DNA of 33,324 nucleotides from Alphaproteobacteria bacterium (lineage in GTDB: Bacteria > Pseudomonadota > Alphaproteobacteria > UBA11136). Shown in pieces: positions 1 through 10,653 of the stretch (positions are counted from its first letter, which is position 1; each line of letters opens with the position of its first letter). The stretch spans positions 1 through 33,324 of the forward strand of contig JADHSZ010000031.1 in assembly GCA_016776635.1 (NCBI GenBank). Direction: 5' to 3'. The notes under the pieces were generated by a model that worked only from the letters and a program-made list of their open reading frames with translations, was not told where the DNA came from and made no database searches. A program made the translations under genes and the position numbers.

Positions 1-888
1 GACCTGACATTCGGGATCGCCGAAACGCACGTTGAATTCCAGCAATTTCGGTTCGTCCCCGGGTGCGATCATCAGCCCCGCGAACAGCACGCCCTTATAG
101 GGCGAACCTTGCGCCTTCATGCCCGCCACCGTGGGCGCGATGATGGTCTCCATGATGCGGGTTTCCATTTCCGCCGTGACGATGGGCGCCGGGGAATAGG
201 CCCCCATGCCGCCGGTGTTGAGGCCGGTATCGCCTTCACCCACCCGCTTGTGGTCCTGGGCCGAGGCCAGGGCCAAAGCGTTCTCGCCGTCGCACAGCGC
301 GAAAAAGCTCGCCTCTTCGCCTTCCAGGAATTCCTCCACCACGATTTCATCACCCGCCGCGCCGAAGGCCTTTTCCGCCATCATGGTATCCACGGCGGCT
401 TCCGCCTCTTGCGGCGTATCACAGATCAGCACGCCCTTGCCGGCGGCCAGCCCGTCGGTCTTGACCACCAGTGCGCCGCCTTTTTCACGGATAAAGGCCT
501 TGGCCTTTGCGGCGTCGCTGAAGCGGCCATAGGCGGCGGTGGGGATGTCGTGGCGGGCGCAGAAATCCTTCATGAAGCCCTTGGAGCCTTCCAGGGCGGC
601 GGCCGCCGCGCTCGGGCCGAAACTCTTGACCCCCAGCGTGTCGAGCCGGTCCACCAGCCCCGCCACCAGCGCCGCCTCGGGGCCCACCACCACATAATCC
701 GCGTTTTCCTTGGCCGCCAGTGTCACCAACCCGTCAACGTCCTCGGCCCCCACGTTCACGCATCTTCCCAGCCCCGCCATACCGGCATTACCGGGGGCGC
801 AGATCAATTCGTCGCAAAGAGGAGAGGCGGCGATGGCCCATGCCAGGGCGTGTTCGCGGCCGCCCGATCCCACCAGCAGGACTTTCAT
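1..888 (-). CDS. purD: Phosphoribosylamine-glycine ligase (GARS), 3' end cut by window edge
   Basis: Second step of purine synthesis: joins glycine to phosphoribosylamine using ATP in the cytoplasm. Reading the minus strand from ATG at 888-886 gives an uninterrupted frame of 296 codons that leaves the window. It opens with [17 protein letters not shown], the classic PurD N-terminus, followed by the APGNAG motif, ATP-grasp segments ([43 protein letters not shown]) and, at the window edge, RFGDPECQV. About 300 of the usual 420-430 residues are visible. A purine-rich stretch (aggagaaagtagagaag) precedes the start. It is divergent from xseA. The assignment is secure; only the C-terminal part is missing, because of the window boundary. 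Confidence 0.97.
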   Translation of the reverse strand, partial: MKVLLVGSGGREHALAWAIAASPLCDELICAPGNAGMAGLGRCVNVGAEDVDGLVTLAAKENADYVVVGPEAALVAGLVDRLDTLGVKSFGPSAAAAALEGSKGFMKDFCARHDIPTAAYGRFSDAAKAKAFIREKGGALVVKTDGLAAGKGVLICDTPQEAEAAVDTMMAEKAFGAAGDEIVVEEFLEGEEASFFALCDGENALALASAQDHKRVGEGDTGLNTGGMGAYSPAPIVTAEMETRIMETIIAPTVAGMKAQGSPYKGVLFAGLMIAPGDEPKLLEFNVRFGDPECQV

Positions 889-909
889 CTTCTCTACTTT
901 CTCCTGTTG

Positions 910-933
910 CCAACGTTGTCATGATGACGTTGG
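910..933. promoter_or_regulatory. Inverted repeat in the purD/xseA divergent spacer
   Basis: CCAACGT (910-916) and ACGTTGG (927-933) are exact reverse complements separated by 10 bases. The repeat lies within the 107-base spacer between the purD start and the xseA start. This position suits an operator or a hairpin in a 5' leader, but no matching regulator motif is recognised and a chance repeat is possible. Confidence 0.25.
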
Positions 934-995
934 ATGGTCTTGTAACATACGCCGCGTTCCTGACGAGAAAAACCAGCATCGCAACCAGAGTCACC

Positions 996-2459
996 ATGTC
1001 CGATTCTCCTCCCCCCGGCAGCAACCTGCCCGAATATACGGTGAGTGAAATCTCCGCCGCGCTCAAACGCACGGTGGAAAGCGAATATGGCCGGGTGCGG
1101 GTGCGCGGCGAAATTTCCGGGTTCAAGCGCGCCGCCTCGGGCCACCTCTATTTCACGCTGAAGGACGAGGACGCGGTGCTCGATTCGGTGTGCTGGAAGG
1201 GCACGGCGGCGCGGCTTTCCCTCGATCCCGAAGACGGTATGGAGGTGATCTGCGAGGGCCGTCTCACCACCTATGGCGGGCGCTCCAAATACCAGATCGT
1301 TGTCGAGGCGGTGGAACTGGCGGGCGAGGGCGCGCTGCTGAAGCTCCTTGAAGAACGGCGCAAGAAACTGGCCGCCGAGGGTCTGTTCGACGCGGACCGC
1401 AAACAGGAACTACCCTTCCTTCCGCAAGTCATCGGCGTCGTCACATCGCCCACCGGCGCGGTGATCCGCGACATCCTGCATCGCCTGGCCGACCGTTTCC
1501 CGCGCCGTGTACTGTTGTGGCCGGTGGCGGTTCAGGGGGAGGCAGCCGCCGCGCAGGTGGCCGCGGCCATTGCCGGGTTCGACGCCATTGCAACCGGCGG
1601 CAAGGTGCCCCGTCCCGATCTTCTCATTGTGGCGCGCGGCGGCGGCAGCCTCGAAGACCTCATGGCCTTCAACGAGGAAGCCCCGGTGCGCGCGGCGGCG
1701 GCTTGCACGATCCCGTTGATCTCGGCGGTGGGGCATGAAACCGATGTCACCCTGATGGACCACGCCGCCGATGTGCGTGCCCCCACTCCCACGGCGGCCG
1801 CCGAAATGGCGGTGCCGGTGCGCGCCGAGCTCATGGCCGGGGTTCTCGATAATGCCCGGCGCATGGTGACGGCCATGGGGCGGGGGCTGGAAAACCGCCG
1901 CGAACGGGTGGCGGGGCTGGCCCGTGGCCTGCCCGAACCCAAGCGCCTTCTGGAACACACCGCCCAGCGCCTCGATGACCGCGCCGAGCGTTTGTCCCTG
2001 GCCCTCACCGCGCGGCTTTCCCATGGCTGGGCCGAGCTCGACCGTCTCAGCGCCGGGCTGCGGGCGCGCACCCTATCTGAATCGATGTTGCGCCGCCGCG
2101 AGGGTCTTGGCGGGTTGGGACAGCGTCTCGGGCTGGCGCTGGTGCGCCATCAGGACGCCGCCGGCGCCCGCCTGCAACAGGCCTCCCGCGTGCTGGAAAG
2201 CTGTTCCTACCGCAATGTGCTGGCCCGTGGCTTCGCCGTGGTGCGCGACCAGGCGGGGCTGCCGCTGACCCGCGCGGCGGCGGTTGCTTCCGGCCAGACG
2301 GTGGAGATCGAATTCCACGACGCCCGCAGAGAAGCGGTGATGGACGGGGAGGGGGCCGCCCCGAATCCCCAGAAGAAGACACAAAAGAAAGCCCAGAAAA
2401 AGAAGACAAAAAAACCACCGCCTTCCTCCGGCGATGACGGTCAGGGAAGTCTGCTTTGA
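996..2459 (+). CDS. xseA: Exodeoxyribonuclease VII large subunit
   Basis: Large, catalytic subunit of exonuclease VII, which degrades single-stranded DNA to short acid-soluble oligonucleotides together with XseB. The 487-residue protein has an N-terminal OB-fold (about residues 15-110, with RVRGEISGFKRAASGHLYFTLKD). The catalytic domain follows, with VVTSPTGAVIRDIL near residue 150, VARGGGSLEDLMAFNEE near 212 and SAVGHETDVTLMD near 244, all hallmarks of the family. ATG at 996 was chosen because the domain begins right after it; the frame is open upstream but unlike the family. The tail (last 30 or so residues) is strongly lysine-rich and low-complexity, ending in GDDGQGSLL. xseB is not seen here. 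The stop overlaps the TTG start of the next gene, suggesting coupled translation. Confidence 0.96.
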   Translation: MSDSPPPGSNLPEYTVSEISAALKRTVESEYGRVRVRGEISGFKRAASGHLYFTLKDEDAVLDSVCWKGTAARLSLDPEDGMEVICEGRLTTYGGRSKYQIVVEAVELAGEGALLKLLEERRKKLAAEGLFDADRKQELPFLPQVIGVVTSPTGAVIRDILHRLADRFPRRVLLWPVAVQGEAAAAQVAAAIAGFDAIATGGKVPRPDLLIVARGGGSLEDLMAFNEEAPVRAAAACTIPLISAVGHETDVTLMDHAADVRAPTPTAAAEMAVPVRAELMAGVLDNARRMVTAMGRGLENRRERVAGLARGLPEPKRLLEHTAQRLDDRAERLSLALTARLSHGWAELDRLSAGLRARTLSESMLRRREGLGGLGQRLGLALVRHQDAAGARLQQASRVLESCSYRNVLARGFAVVRDQAGLPLTRAAAVASGQTVEIEFHDARREAVMDGEGAAPNPQKKTQKKAQKKKTKKPPPSSGDDGQGSLL

Positions 2460-3316
2460 GTCGCTGCGGCCGATTTCTCGCTCTCCTGATCCTGTTTGCC
2501 GCCATCACGGTTCCGGCGGTCACTCTGGCCGCGGACCTTCCCCCCGGTCTTCCTTATGGGCTTCAGGGCCACGCGGTACAGGGCGGCATGCTGCGCGGCC
2601 ATGTGGCGCCTGGCGCCCGGGTCTGGGTGGAAGGCGCGGCGGTGAAGGTGGCTCCCGATGGCGGTTTTTTAATCGGTTTTTCCCGTACCGCGCCGCCCCG
2701 CGTGACAATCGAGATGGCGGCTCCCGGCACGCTACAGGATGCACCGCGCGTCACTCATACCCTTGACGTGGGCCAGCGCGATTATGAAATTCAGCGCATC
2801 GACGGCCTGCCCGATGCCCAGGTCAGCCCCGGCCCCGCAGCGCTGGACCGCATCGCCCGTGACAGCGCCGCCATCAAAACCGCGCGCCTGCGCGCCAGCG
2901 ACACGCCGCTTTTTACGGGGGGCTTTCACTGGCCGCTCACGGGGACCATGACCGGCATCTACGGCAGCCAGCGCATATTGAACGGCGCGCCGCGCTCGCC
3001 CCATCTTGGGGTGGATATCGCCGCGCCTCAGGGCACGCCTTTGCTTGCCCCGGCCGATGGGGTGGTGGCGCTGGTCCATGACGACATGTTCTTCACCGGC
3101 AAGACCCTGATCCTCGATCACGGCCACGGCCTGACCTCGGTCTACGCCCATATGAGCCATATCAGGGTGGAGGAAGGTGAAAGCGTTACGGCGGGCCAGG
3201 TCATTGCCACGGTGGGCCAGAGCGGCCGCGCCACCGGGCCCCACCTCCATTGGGGCGTGCATCTGGGCGGGGTGGGACTCGACCCGGCGCTGCTGGCCGG
3301 CACCATGCCCCCCTAG
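2456..3316 (+). CDS. Exported M23 (LytM-type) metallopeptidase
   Basis: Predicted periplasmic zinc peptidase or LytM-like factor acting on peptidoglycan cross-bridges. The 286-residue protein begins at TTG (2456), overlapping the xseA stop. A signal peptide is visible (hydrophobic FLALLILFAAITVPAVTLAA, then DLPPG). The middle carries a beta-rich segment (residues 35-100) resembling the N-terminal domain of such peptidases. The M23 domain spans about 160-280, with zinc ligands in HLGVD (H183, D187) and HLH (H263, H265), plus SVYAHMSHI and GQSGRATGPHLHWG. All expected ligands are present, so an active enzyme is likely rather than a degenerate activator. Which cross-link it cuts, or whether it serves division or envelope turnover, cannot be read from the sequence. 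Confidence 0.92.
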   Translation: MSRCGRFLALLILFAAITVPAVTLAADLPPGLPYGLQGHAVQGGMLRGHVAPGARVWVEGAAVKVAPDGGFLIGFSRTAPPRVTIEMAAPGTLQDAPRVTHTLDVGQRDYEIQRIDGLPDAQVSPGPAALDRIARDSAAIKTARLRASDTPLFTGGFHWPLTGTMTGIYGSQRILNGAPRSPHLGVDIAAPQGTPLLAPADGVVALVHDDMFFTGKTLILDHGHGLTSVYAHMSHIRVEEGESVTAGQVIATVGQSGRATGPHLHWGVHLGGVGLDPALLAGTMPP

Positions 3317-3388
3317 CTGACGCCTCACCTCCTGCGTCACCAGGAAAAAGACGGGAATAAAGAGGGGGGTTCGGACGTATTAAGAATA

Positions 3389-3425
3389 AAGGGGGGTCTT
3401 CTGGAACATTGAAAAGACTCCCCTT
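3389..3425. repeat. Inverted repeat / hairpin upstream of the TPR gene
   Basis: AAGGGGGGTCTT (3389-3400) and AAGACTCCCCTT (3414-3425) pair over 12 positions with a single G-T wobble and a 13-base loop. The hairpin lies between the M23 gene stop and the TPR gene start, about 60 bases before the latter. No T-tract follows on the plus strand, so it is not a standard terminator for xseA-M23. A 5' leader structure or an RNA-processing site is equally possible. Confidence 0.4.
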
Positions 3426-3484
3426 ATATAACCGTAAGGGTTAGCCTTGAACCGTTACCTTCCACGGTGGGGAGGGGTGGCGTT

Positions 3485-5977
<2,493 letters not shown>

Positions 5978-6023
5978 TTTAGCATCCGCCAAAACCATCC
6001 GGCATTCCGAGGAAAGATAAACC

Positions 6024-7814
6024 ATGGCACCATTGAGTAATGTATTCCCGCGCCGTGCTGCGTGGGTTCTCGTTCTCGCGCTTCTGTTGGCGGCGGGCAC
6101 CGCGCCCGTTCCCGTATCCGCCCAGGACGCGGGCGTTCTGCCGGCGGAGGCCAAGGAATCCATGCGCCGTGGTCTAGCGGCGGCCAAACAGCAGGAATGG
6201 CCGCTGGCCATCAAGTATTTCACCGAGGCCCGGGAAAAGGCCCCCCAGGCCGCGCCCCTCCTCTTCAACCTGGGATTCGCCCATGACAGGCTGGGCGGCC
6301 GCGAGCTTCAGACCATCGCCTGGTACCGCGCTTTCCTTGCCGCCGCGCCGGGCGCCAAAAACGCGAGCGCCATCCGCGAGCGTATCTTCGAACTGGAGGT
6401 CAAGACCGAGGCCACCTCGGCCAAGCTCATCGCCCAGGCCAAGCGCGCGGCGGCCGAACTCCCCGATGAATTCGACCGTAATTACCGTCTCCGTGAGGTC
6501 ATCGCCGCCCAGGCCCGGACCGGGGATATCGAGGGCGCGCTGGCGGCGGCGGGAAGCATGGAAGACGGCGATGACGCCTATGTGAGCATTGCCAAGACCC
6601 AGGCCAAAAACGGCGATGTTTCCGGTGCCATGAGCACCACCCACCGCATCGATTCCGATTCCAGCAAGATGGCGGCCTATGACGGCATCGCCACGGCCAA
6701 GGCGGAAAACGGCGACTTTCCCGGAGCGCTGGAGACCGCCTCCCAGATCGCCGCCCTGAGTGACGAGCCCCAGGGCTGGTACGCCCTCCAGTACGAGGCC
6801 GGTGCTTACGTGGATATCGCCGAGAAAATGATCGAGGCGAAACATATAAAGTCCGCCCAAGAGACTCTGGGGAAGGCCTTGTATCTGGCCGTCGCCATCT
6901 CCGACAAGGATGATTACGGCCCCCAGTACAAGGCGGACATACGCGGTGAAGTCGTCGAGGCCCTGATTGCCGCCGGCGACCTCAAACAGGCCTGGGAAGT
7001 GGCGGCCCTGATTCCCGCCGCCGAGACCAATGATGTCAACGTGGCCTATCACGAGCTCACCAAGGCCCTGGCGGAGTCCGGCCAGATCGATGCGGCGCGC
7101 CAGGCCGTGGCGAAAATAACCGGCACCGATTTCTACCGCACCAATGCCGAGGAAGCGGTCAGGGACGCCGACAGCAAGATCGCCTATGAAAAACTCAAGG
7201 CCGGCGACATCGGCGGCGCCGAAGCCATCGCCGCCGCCATGAAGAAAAGCTACGAGAAGTCCAGTCTCTACCAGAGTATCGCCGGGGCCAAGCTCGAGGC
7301 CGGCGACATCAAGGGCGCTGAGGTCATCGCCGTAAAAATGGAGGACAGCTCATCCAAGTCCTCTCTCTACGACAGCATCTCCGACGCCCGGCGCAAGGCC
7401 GGCGACTTCTCCGCCGCCATCGCCGCCGCCTCCAAAATGTCGGACCTCGATGATCGCGCCGATACCCTGCTCGATATCGCCGCGGCCCAGATCGAGGCCA
7501 AGAAGCCTGATGCCGCCCGCAAGACCTTGTCCCTGGCGGCCCAGGGACTGTCCGGCGTGGACCGGTCGGAGGAATATGGCTACCAGTACCCCATGTATAA
7601 AATCGCCCTCAAATGGCTGGAACTAAAGGATATGCAGACGGCCATGAAGACGGCGGACCAGATTCCCGCGGGCGAACACAAATCCGACGTCTATGACAAT
7701 ATCGTGCAGGTTTTGGCCGAAAAAGGCGATGTGGCCGGAGCCTTGAAGCTCATGCCCCATGTCACCGAACCCTATGACAGAGGCTATGCCTATAATTATA
7801 TCGCCCTCGCCTAG
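6024..7814 (+). CDS. Exported solenoid-repeat protein, N-terminal part ending at an in-frame TAG
   Basis: Start ATG at 6024 follows a clear Shine-Dalgarno (gaggaaag). The 596-residue product has a signal peptide (WVLVLALLLAAGTAPVPVSAQ, likely cleaved after VSA). One TPR pair follows at about residues 40-110 (EWPLAIKYFTEAREKAP). Then comes a long series of roughly 32-residue helical repeats built on a pattern like Y-x-x-I-A-x-A-x-x-x-A-G-D-x-x-G-A-x-x-x-A-x-x-I, e.g. AYVSIAKTQAKNGDVSGAM and YQSIAGAKLEAGDIKGAE. The frame stops at TAG 7812-7814 in the middle of a repeat. The repeat pattern resumes at once in the same frame for a further 900 or so residues. Function unknown; a superhelical scaffold in the periplasm is inferred. 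It is probably the 5' part of one 1530-codon gene. Confidence 0.85.
   Translation: MAPLSNVFPRRAAWVLVLALLLAAGTAPVPVSAQDAGVLPAEAKESMRRGLAAAKQQEWPLAIKYFTEAREKAPQAAPLLFNLGFAHDRLGGRELQTIAWYRAFLAAAPGAKNASAIRERIFELEVKTEATSAKLIAQAKRAAAELPDEFDRNYRLREVIAAQARTGDIEGALAAAGSMEDGDDAYVSIAKTQAKNGDVSGAMSTTHRIDSDSSKMAAYDGIATAKAENGDFPGALETASQIAALSDEPQGWYALQYEAGAYVDIAEKMIEAKHIKSAQETLGKALYLAVAISDKDDYGPQYKADIRGEVVEALIAAGDLKQAWEVAALIPAAETNDVNVAYHELTKALAESGQIDAARQAVAKITGTDFYRTNAEEAVRDADSKIAYEKLKAGDIGGAEAIAAAMKKSYEKSSLYQSIAGAKLEAGDIKGAEVIAVKMEDSSSKSSLYDSISDARRKAGDFSAAIAAASKMSDLDDRADTLLDIAAAQIEAKKPDAARKTLSLAAQGLSGVDRSEEYGYQYPMYKIALKWLELKDMQTAMKTADQIPAGEHKSDVYDNIVQVLAEKGDVAGALKLMPHVTEPYDRGYAYNYIALA
7812..7814 (+). other. 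In-frame amber codon splitting one repeat-protein gene
   Basis: The codons before it read Y-N-Y-I-A-L-A, and after it I-K-K-K-D-A-A-A-A-L, which together make one normal repeat. Aligned with IAKTQAKNGDVSGAM from the same protein, the TAG sits where that repeat has Gln. A single C-to-T change from CAG would give it. It is codon 597 of 1531 counted from 6024. Confidence 0.85.
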
Positions 7815-10616
7815 ATCAAGAAAAAAGACGCCGCCGCCGCCCTGAAGAGCGCCGCGTTGATCCCCAAGGAAGATAAAAAATCCAGTACCTATGGCGAAAT
7901 CGCCCAGGCCCAGGCCCAGGCCGGCGACGTGCAGGGGGCCCTGAAGACCGCCGCGCTCATCACCGAGGCGAAGAAAAAGTCCAGCGTCTCGGCATCTCTG
8001 GCCGAGACTCTGGCCAATACCGGGGCCTTCGGCACGGCGCAAAAGGTGGCCGACGCCATCGCCGACCCCGCCCATCGCGCCGAAGCCTATCTGGAAATCG
8101 CCGAAGAACTGCGAAGGGTGGAGGACTTCGTCCGTGAAAAGATGTTCCAGAAACTGGCCGGAAAGTCGGCGGCATCCGTGGCCGAGGCCCCCGCCCGGGC
8201 GGCGGCTCTCTACAGCGTCGCCAATGATTACGAATACACCTATAACATGCCCCCCGGCGCGAGGCGGACCCTCCTGTTCCAGGCTGCCAAGGACATCACC
8301 GTTGCCCCCGGCGGGGAAGACTCCGGCTACAGCGACGATATCGCCCAGAAACTCGGAAGCACCGATGCCCTGGCCGAGGCCGTGGAACAGGCCGACCGCA
8401 TCGGCAACGAGTCCTACCGCGACGACGCCAACGAATATCTGGCGAGCGGGTTCGTGAGCCGGGAGGATCCCACCACCGCCCTGGTCTTCGCCTCCCGCGT
8501 CAAGGTCGCCTCGGACAGGGCCACGGCCTTCCTCTCCATCGCCGAAAAACAAAAAGCCCTGGACCGCGACGAAGATGCGCGCAAGACCTTGGCTCTGGTC
8601 TTTAAGGCCATCTCCGCCACCGAAAAGGGAAACTATAGTTCCAGCGGCTATAAGCGAATCGCCGTTCTTCAGGCCCGGCTAGGGGACTACGCCGGGGCCT
8701 TCGAGAGCATAGGCCGCATGCCCAACACCAGCTATTACGACTATGTCTTTACGGGAATCGCCGCCGCGCAGTTAGAGGCCGGCAATGCCCTGGCAGCGCG
8801 GGAGACTCTCATACAGGCCATGGAGGCTTCGTCCAAGATGAAGAACGAAGGCTACAAGAATACGCTTTTCTCCGGCGTCTCTTCTCTCCAGGTCAAGCTC
8901 GGCGACTTCGTCACCGCCAAGAAAACCGCGGCCCGCATCACCGACGAAAGCAACCGCGACAGCGCCTTCAATACCATCGTTGTTAAACAGGCGGAGGCGG
9001 GAGATTTTGCGGCCGCCCTGGAAAGCGCTTCGCTGATCGGCGACGAGGAGAGACGGGGCGACGCCCAGGATTCCATCGCACGCAAGCAAGCCGAAGCGGG
9101 CGATTTCTCCGCCGCCGAAAAAACCGCCTCCCGCATCAAGGACGCGGAGGAAAGGTCCTCGGCCTACCGGGGCATCGCCTCTCACCTGAAAGCGGCCGCC
9201 GAAAAGAAAGCCGAAAAGGAAACCGGGGCAACGGAGGGTGCCGATAAAACACCCGCCGACATGAAGGCCGTCCGCGAGGCTCTCTACAAGGCCATCAAGG
9301 CCGCATCCGACATCAAGGACCCCTACGACCGTTATTACAGCTTCCGTTCGTCGGCTATGGATATGTGGCGGGCCGGCGACAAGGGCGCCGCCCACAACGC
9401 CCTGCGCCGTGCCGCCGAATCCGTCCCCAGGATCGACTCCCTGTCCTCTAAAAACTCCGCCTATGAATCCATCGTTTCCGCCTGGGTCGAAATAGGGGAG
9501 ATGAAACAGGCCCTCTCCGCCCTCGCCAACGTGCGCGGCAGAATTGAACGCTACAACGCCTACAAGACCATCGCCCGCCAACAGACCAAGGACGGCGATA
9601 TGAAGGCCGCCCGCGAGACCCTGGCCACGGCGCGCGGCCTCTTCCCCATCCCCCCGGAACAGCAAAAGGCTTGGATGGATGCCTTCATGGCCGCGGTGCT
9701 GACGGGGGCACAGGATTCCGCGGGGGCGCAGGCCCTCATGGACGGCATTCCCCAGGGTCCCTGGCGTTCCCGGCGCCTCGCCTCCATTGCCTCCACCCGC
9801 CTCAGCGGGGATGACCTTACCGGGGCCATGGAGACCGCCGGGGAGATCACCGTGCCCACGGTGCGATACGCTGCCGTGAACAACATCATCGCCAACCGCA
9901 TCAAGGCCGAGGACCTTCCCGGCACGCGCAAGGCCATTGACCTTTTGCAGGATCCCTATGTGCAGGGAACGTGGCTGATGAAGTTGGCGGGCTTGCGCAT
10001 GGCGAAGGGCGACACCGACGGCGCGCTGGCCCTGCTCTCCTCGATCCCCGTTCCCCGCGAGAAGGTCTGGGCCTTGCTGGTGATGGGACAGGGCCGTCTT
10101 TTCGCCGGGGATACCGCCGGAGCCAAGAAGCTCATCACCGCCGCCGCCGCCGTGGACGGGCTTACCTCCCCCTACTGGAAGGCCTATGCCCTGGCTACCG
10201 CCGCCCGCGGCCTCAACAGGGCCGGCGACCAGTCCGGGGCAAGCCGGCTCATGGCCCGCGCGTCAAGGGAGGCGGGGAACGTCACCGACGCCAAGGAAAA
10301 GGCCTGGGCCGCGGTCTGGATCACCGGCAAGCGGCCCGTCACGGGCAAGGACAAGGGGTCTTCTTCCGCCTCCACCGGGACACCGAAGAACGAGGAGCTG
10401 GAAGACTGGATCGCCATGATCGACGGCAGTCTCGATTACCCGCTCTATAAGGGGATCAAGGAATATATCCAGTCATTGGGGGAGAAGGACGCCGAAGCCA
10501 TGGTTTCCGCACTGGCTTCCGCGGCGGCCGATCTCAACGAGGCCATGGGTAAGATGAAGAAAAAAGAGGTCCAGTGGCGGGCCAAGCGCTCCCAAGGCTC
10601 CCCGGCGGCGCAATAG
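7815..10616 (+). CDS. Solenoid-repeat protein, C-terminal part after the in-frame TAG
   Basis: Open in the same frame as the preceding part, from the codon after TAG to a TAA/TAG-type end at 10616 (stop tag). If translated separately, the first plausible start is TTG at 7857 (919 residues), but no Shine-Dalgarno is visible there and no signal peptide follows, so an independent protein would be cytoplasmic. It continues the approximately 32-residue repeats: AQAGDVQGALKTAALI, VKLGDFVTAKKTAARI, AEAGDFAAALESASLI, AEAGDFSAAEKTASRI, TKDGDMKAARETLATA, RMAKGDTDGALALLSSI. Together both parts contain about 25 such units. The last 100 residues leave the repeat: a Ser/Thr/Gly linker, then a helical, charged C-terminus (KEYIQSLGEKDAEAMVSAL, KMKKKEVQWRAKRS). 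It is either the distal half of a decayed gene or a readthrough extension. Confidence 0.75.
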   Translation: MKKKDAAAALKSAALIPKEDKKSSTYGEIAQAQAQAGDVQGALKTAALITEAKKKSSVSASLAETLANTGAFGTAQKVADAIADPAHRAEAYLEIAEELRRVEDFVREKMFQKLAGKSAASVAEAPARAAALYSVANDYEYTYNMPPGARRTLLFQAAKDITVAPGGEDSGYSDDIAQKLGSTDALAEAVEQADRIGNESYRDDANEYLASGFVSREDPTTALVFASRVKVASDRATAFLSIAEKQKALDRDEDARKTLALVFKAISATEKGNYSSSGYKRIAVLQARLGDYAGAFESIGRMPNTSYYDYVFTGIAAAQLEAGNALAARETLIQAMEASSKMKNEGYKNTLFSGVSSLQVKLGDFVTAKKTAARITDESNRDSAFNTIVVKQAEAGDFAAALESASLIGDEERRGDAQDSIARKQAEAGDFSAAEKTASRIKDAEERSSAYRGIASHLKAAAEKKAEKETGATEGADKTPADMKAVREALYKAIKAASDIKDPYDRYYSFRSSAMDMWRAGDKGAAHNALRRAAESVPRIDSLSSKNSAYESIVSAWVEIGEMKQALSALANVRGRIERYNAYKTIARQQTKDGDMKAARETLATARGLFPIPPEQQKAWMDAFMAAVLTGAQDSAGAQALMDGIPQGPWRSRRLASIASTRLSGDDLTGAMETAGEITVPTVRYAAVNNIIANRIKAEDLPGTRKAIDLLQDPYVQGTWLMKLAGLRMAKGDTDGALALLSSIPVPREKVWALLVMGQGRLFAGDTAGAKKLITAAAAVDGLTSPYWKAYALATAARGLNRAGDQSGASRLMARASREAGNVTDAKEKAWAAVWITGKRPVTGKDKGSSSASTGTPKNEELEDWIAMIDGSLDYPLYKGIKEYIQSLGEKDAEAMVSALASAAADLNEAMGKMKKKEVQWRAKRSQGSPAAQ

Positions 10617-10653
10617 GGGCGTCCTCCCTTAAAGAGACTCCCGGCCTCTCTCC

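Noticed and set aside
7812..7814. Pyrrolysine or other reassigned TAG
   Set aside because: Pyrrolysine use is confined to methylamine methyltransferases and needs pylTSBCD; the local protein is a plain helical repeat with Gln expected here.
6024..10616. Repeated short segments as a CRISPR or DNA-level tandem repeat
   Set aside because: The repetition is at protein level, with roughly 96-base periods and diverged codons; no identical repeats or spacers.
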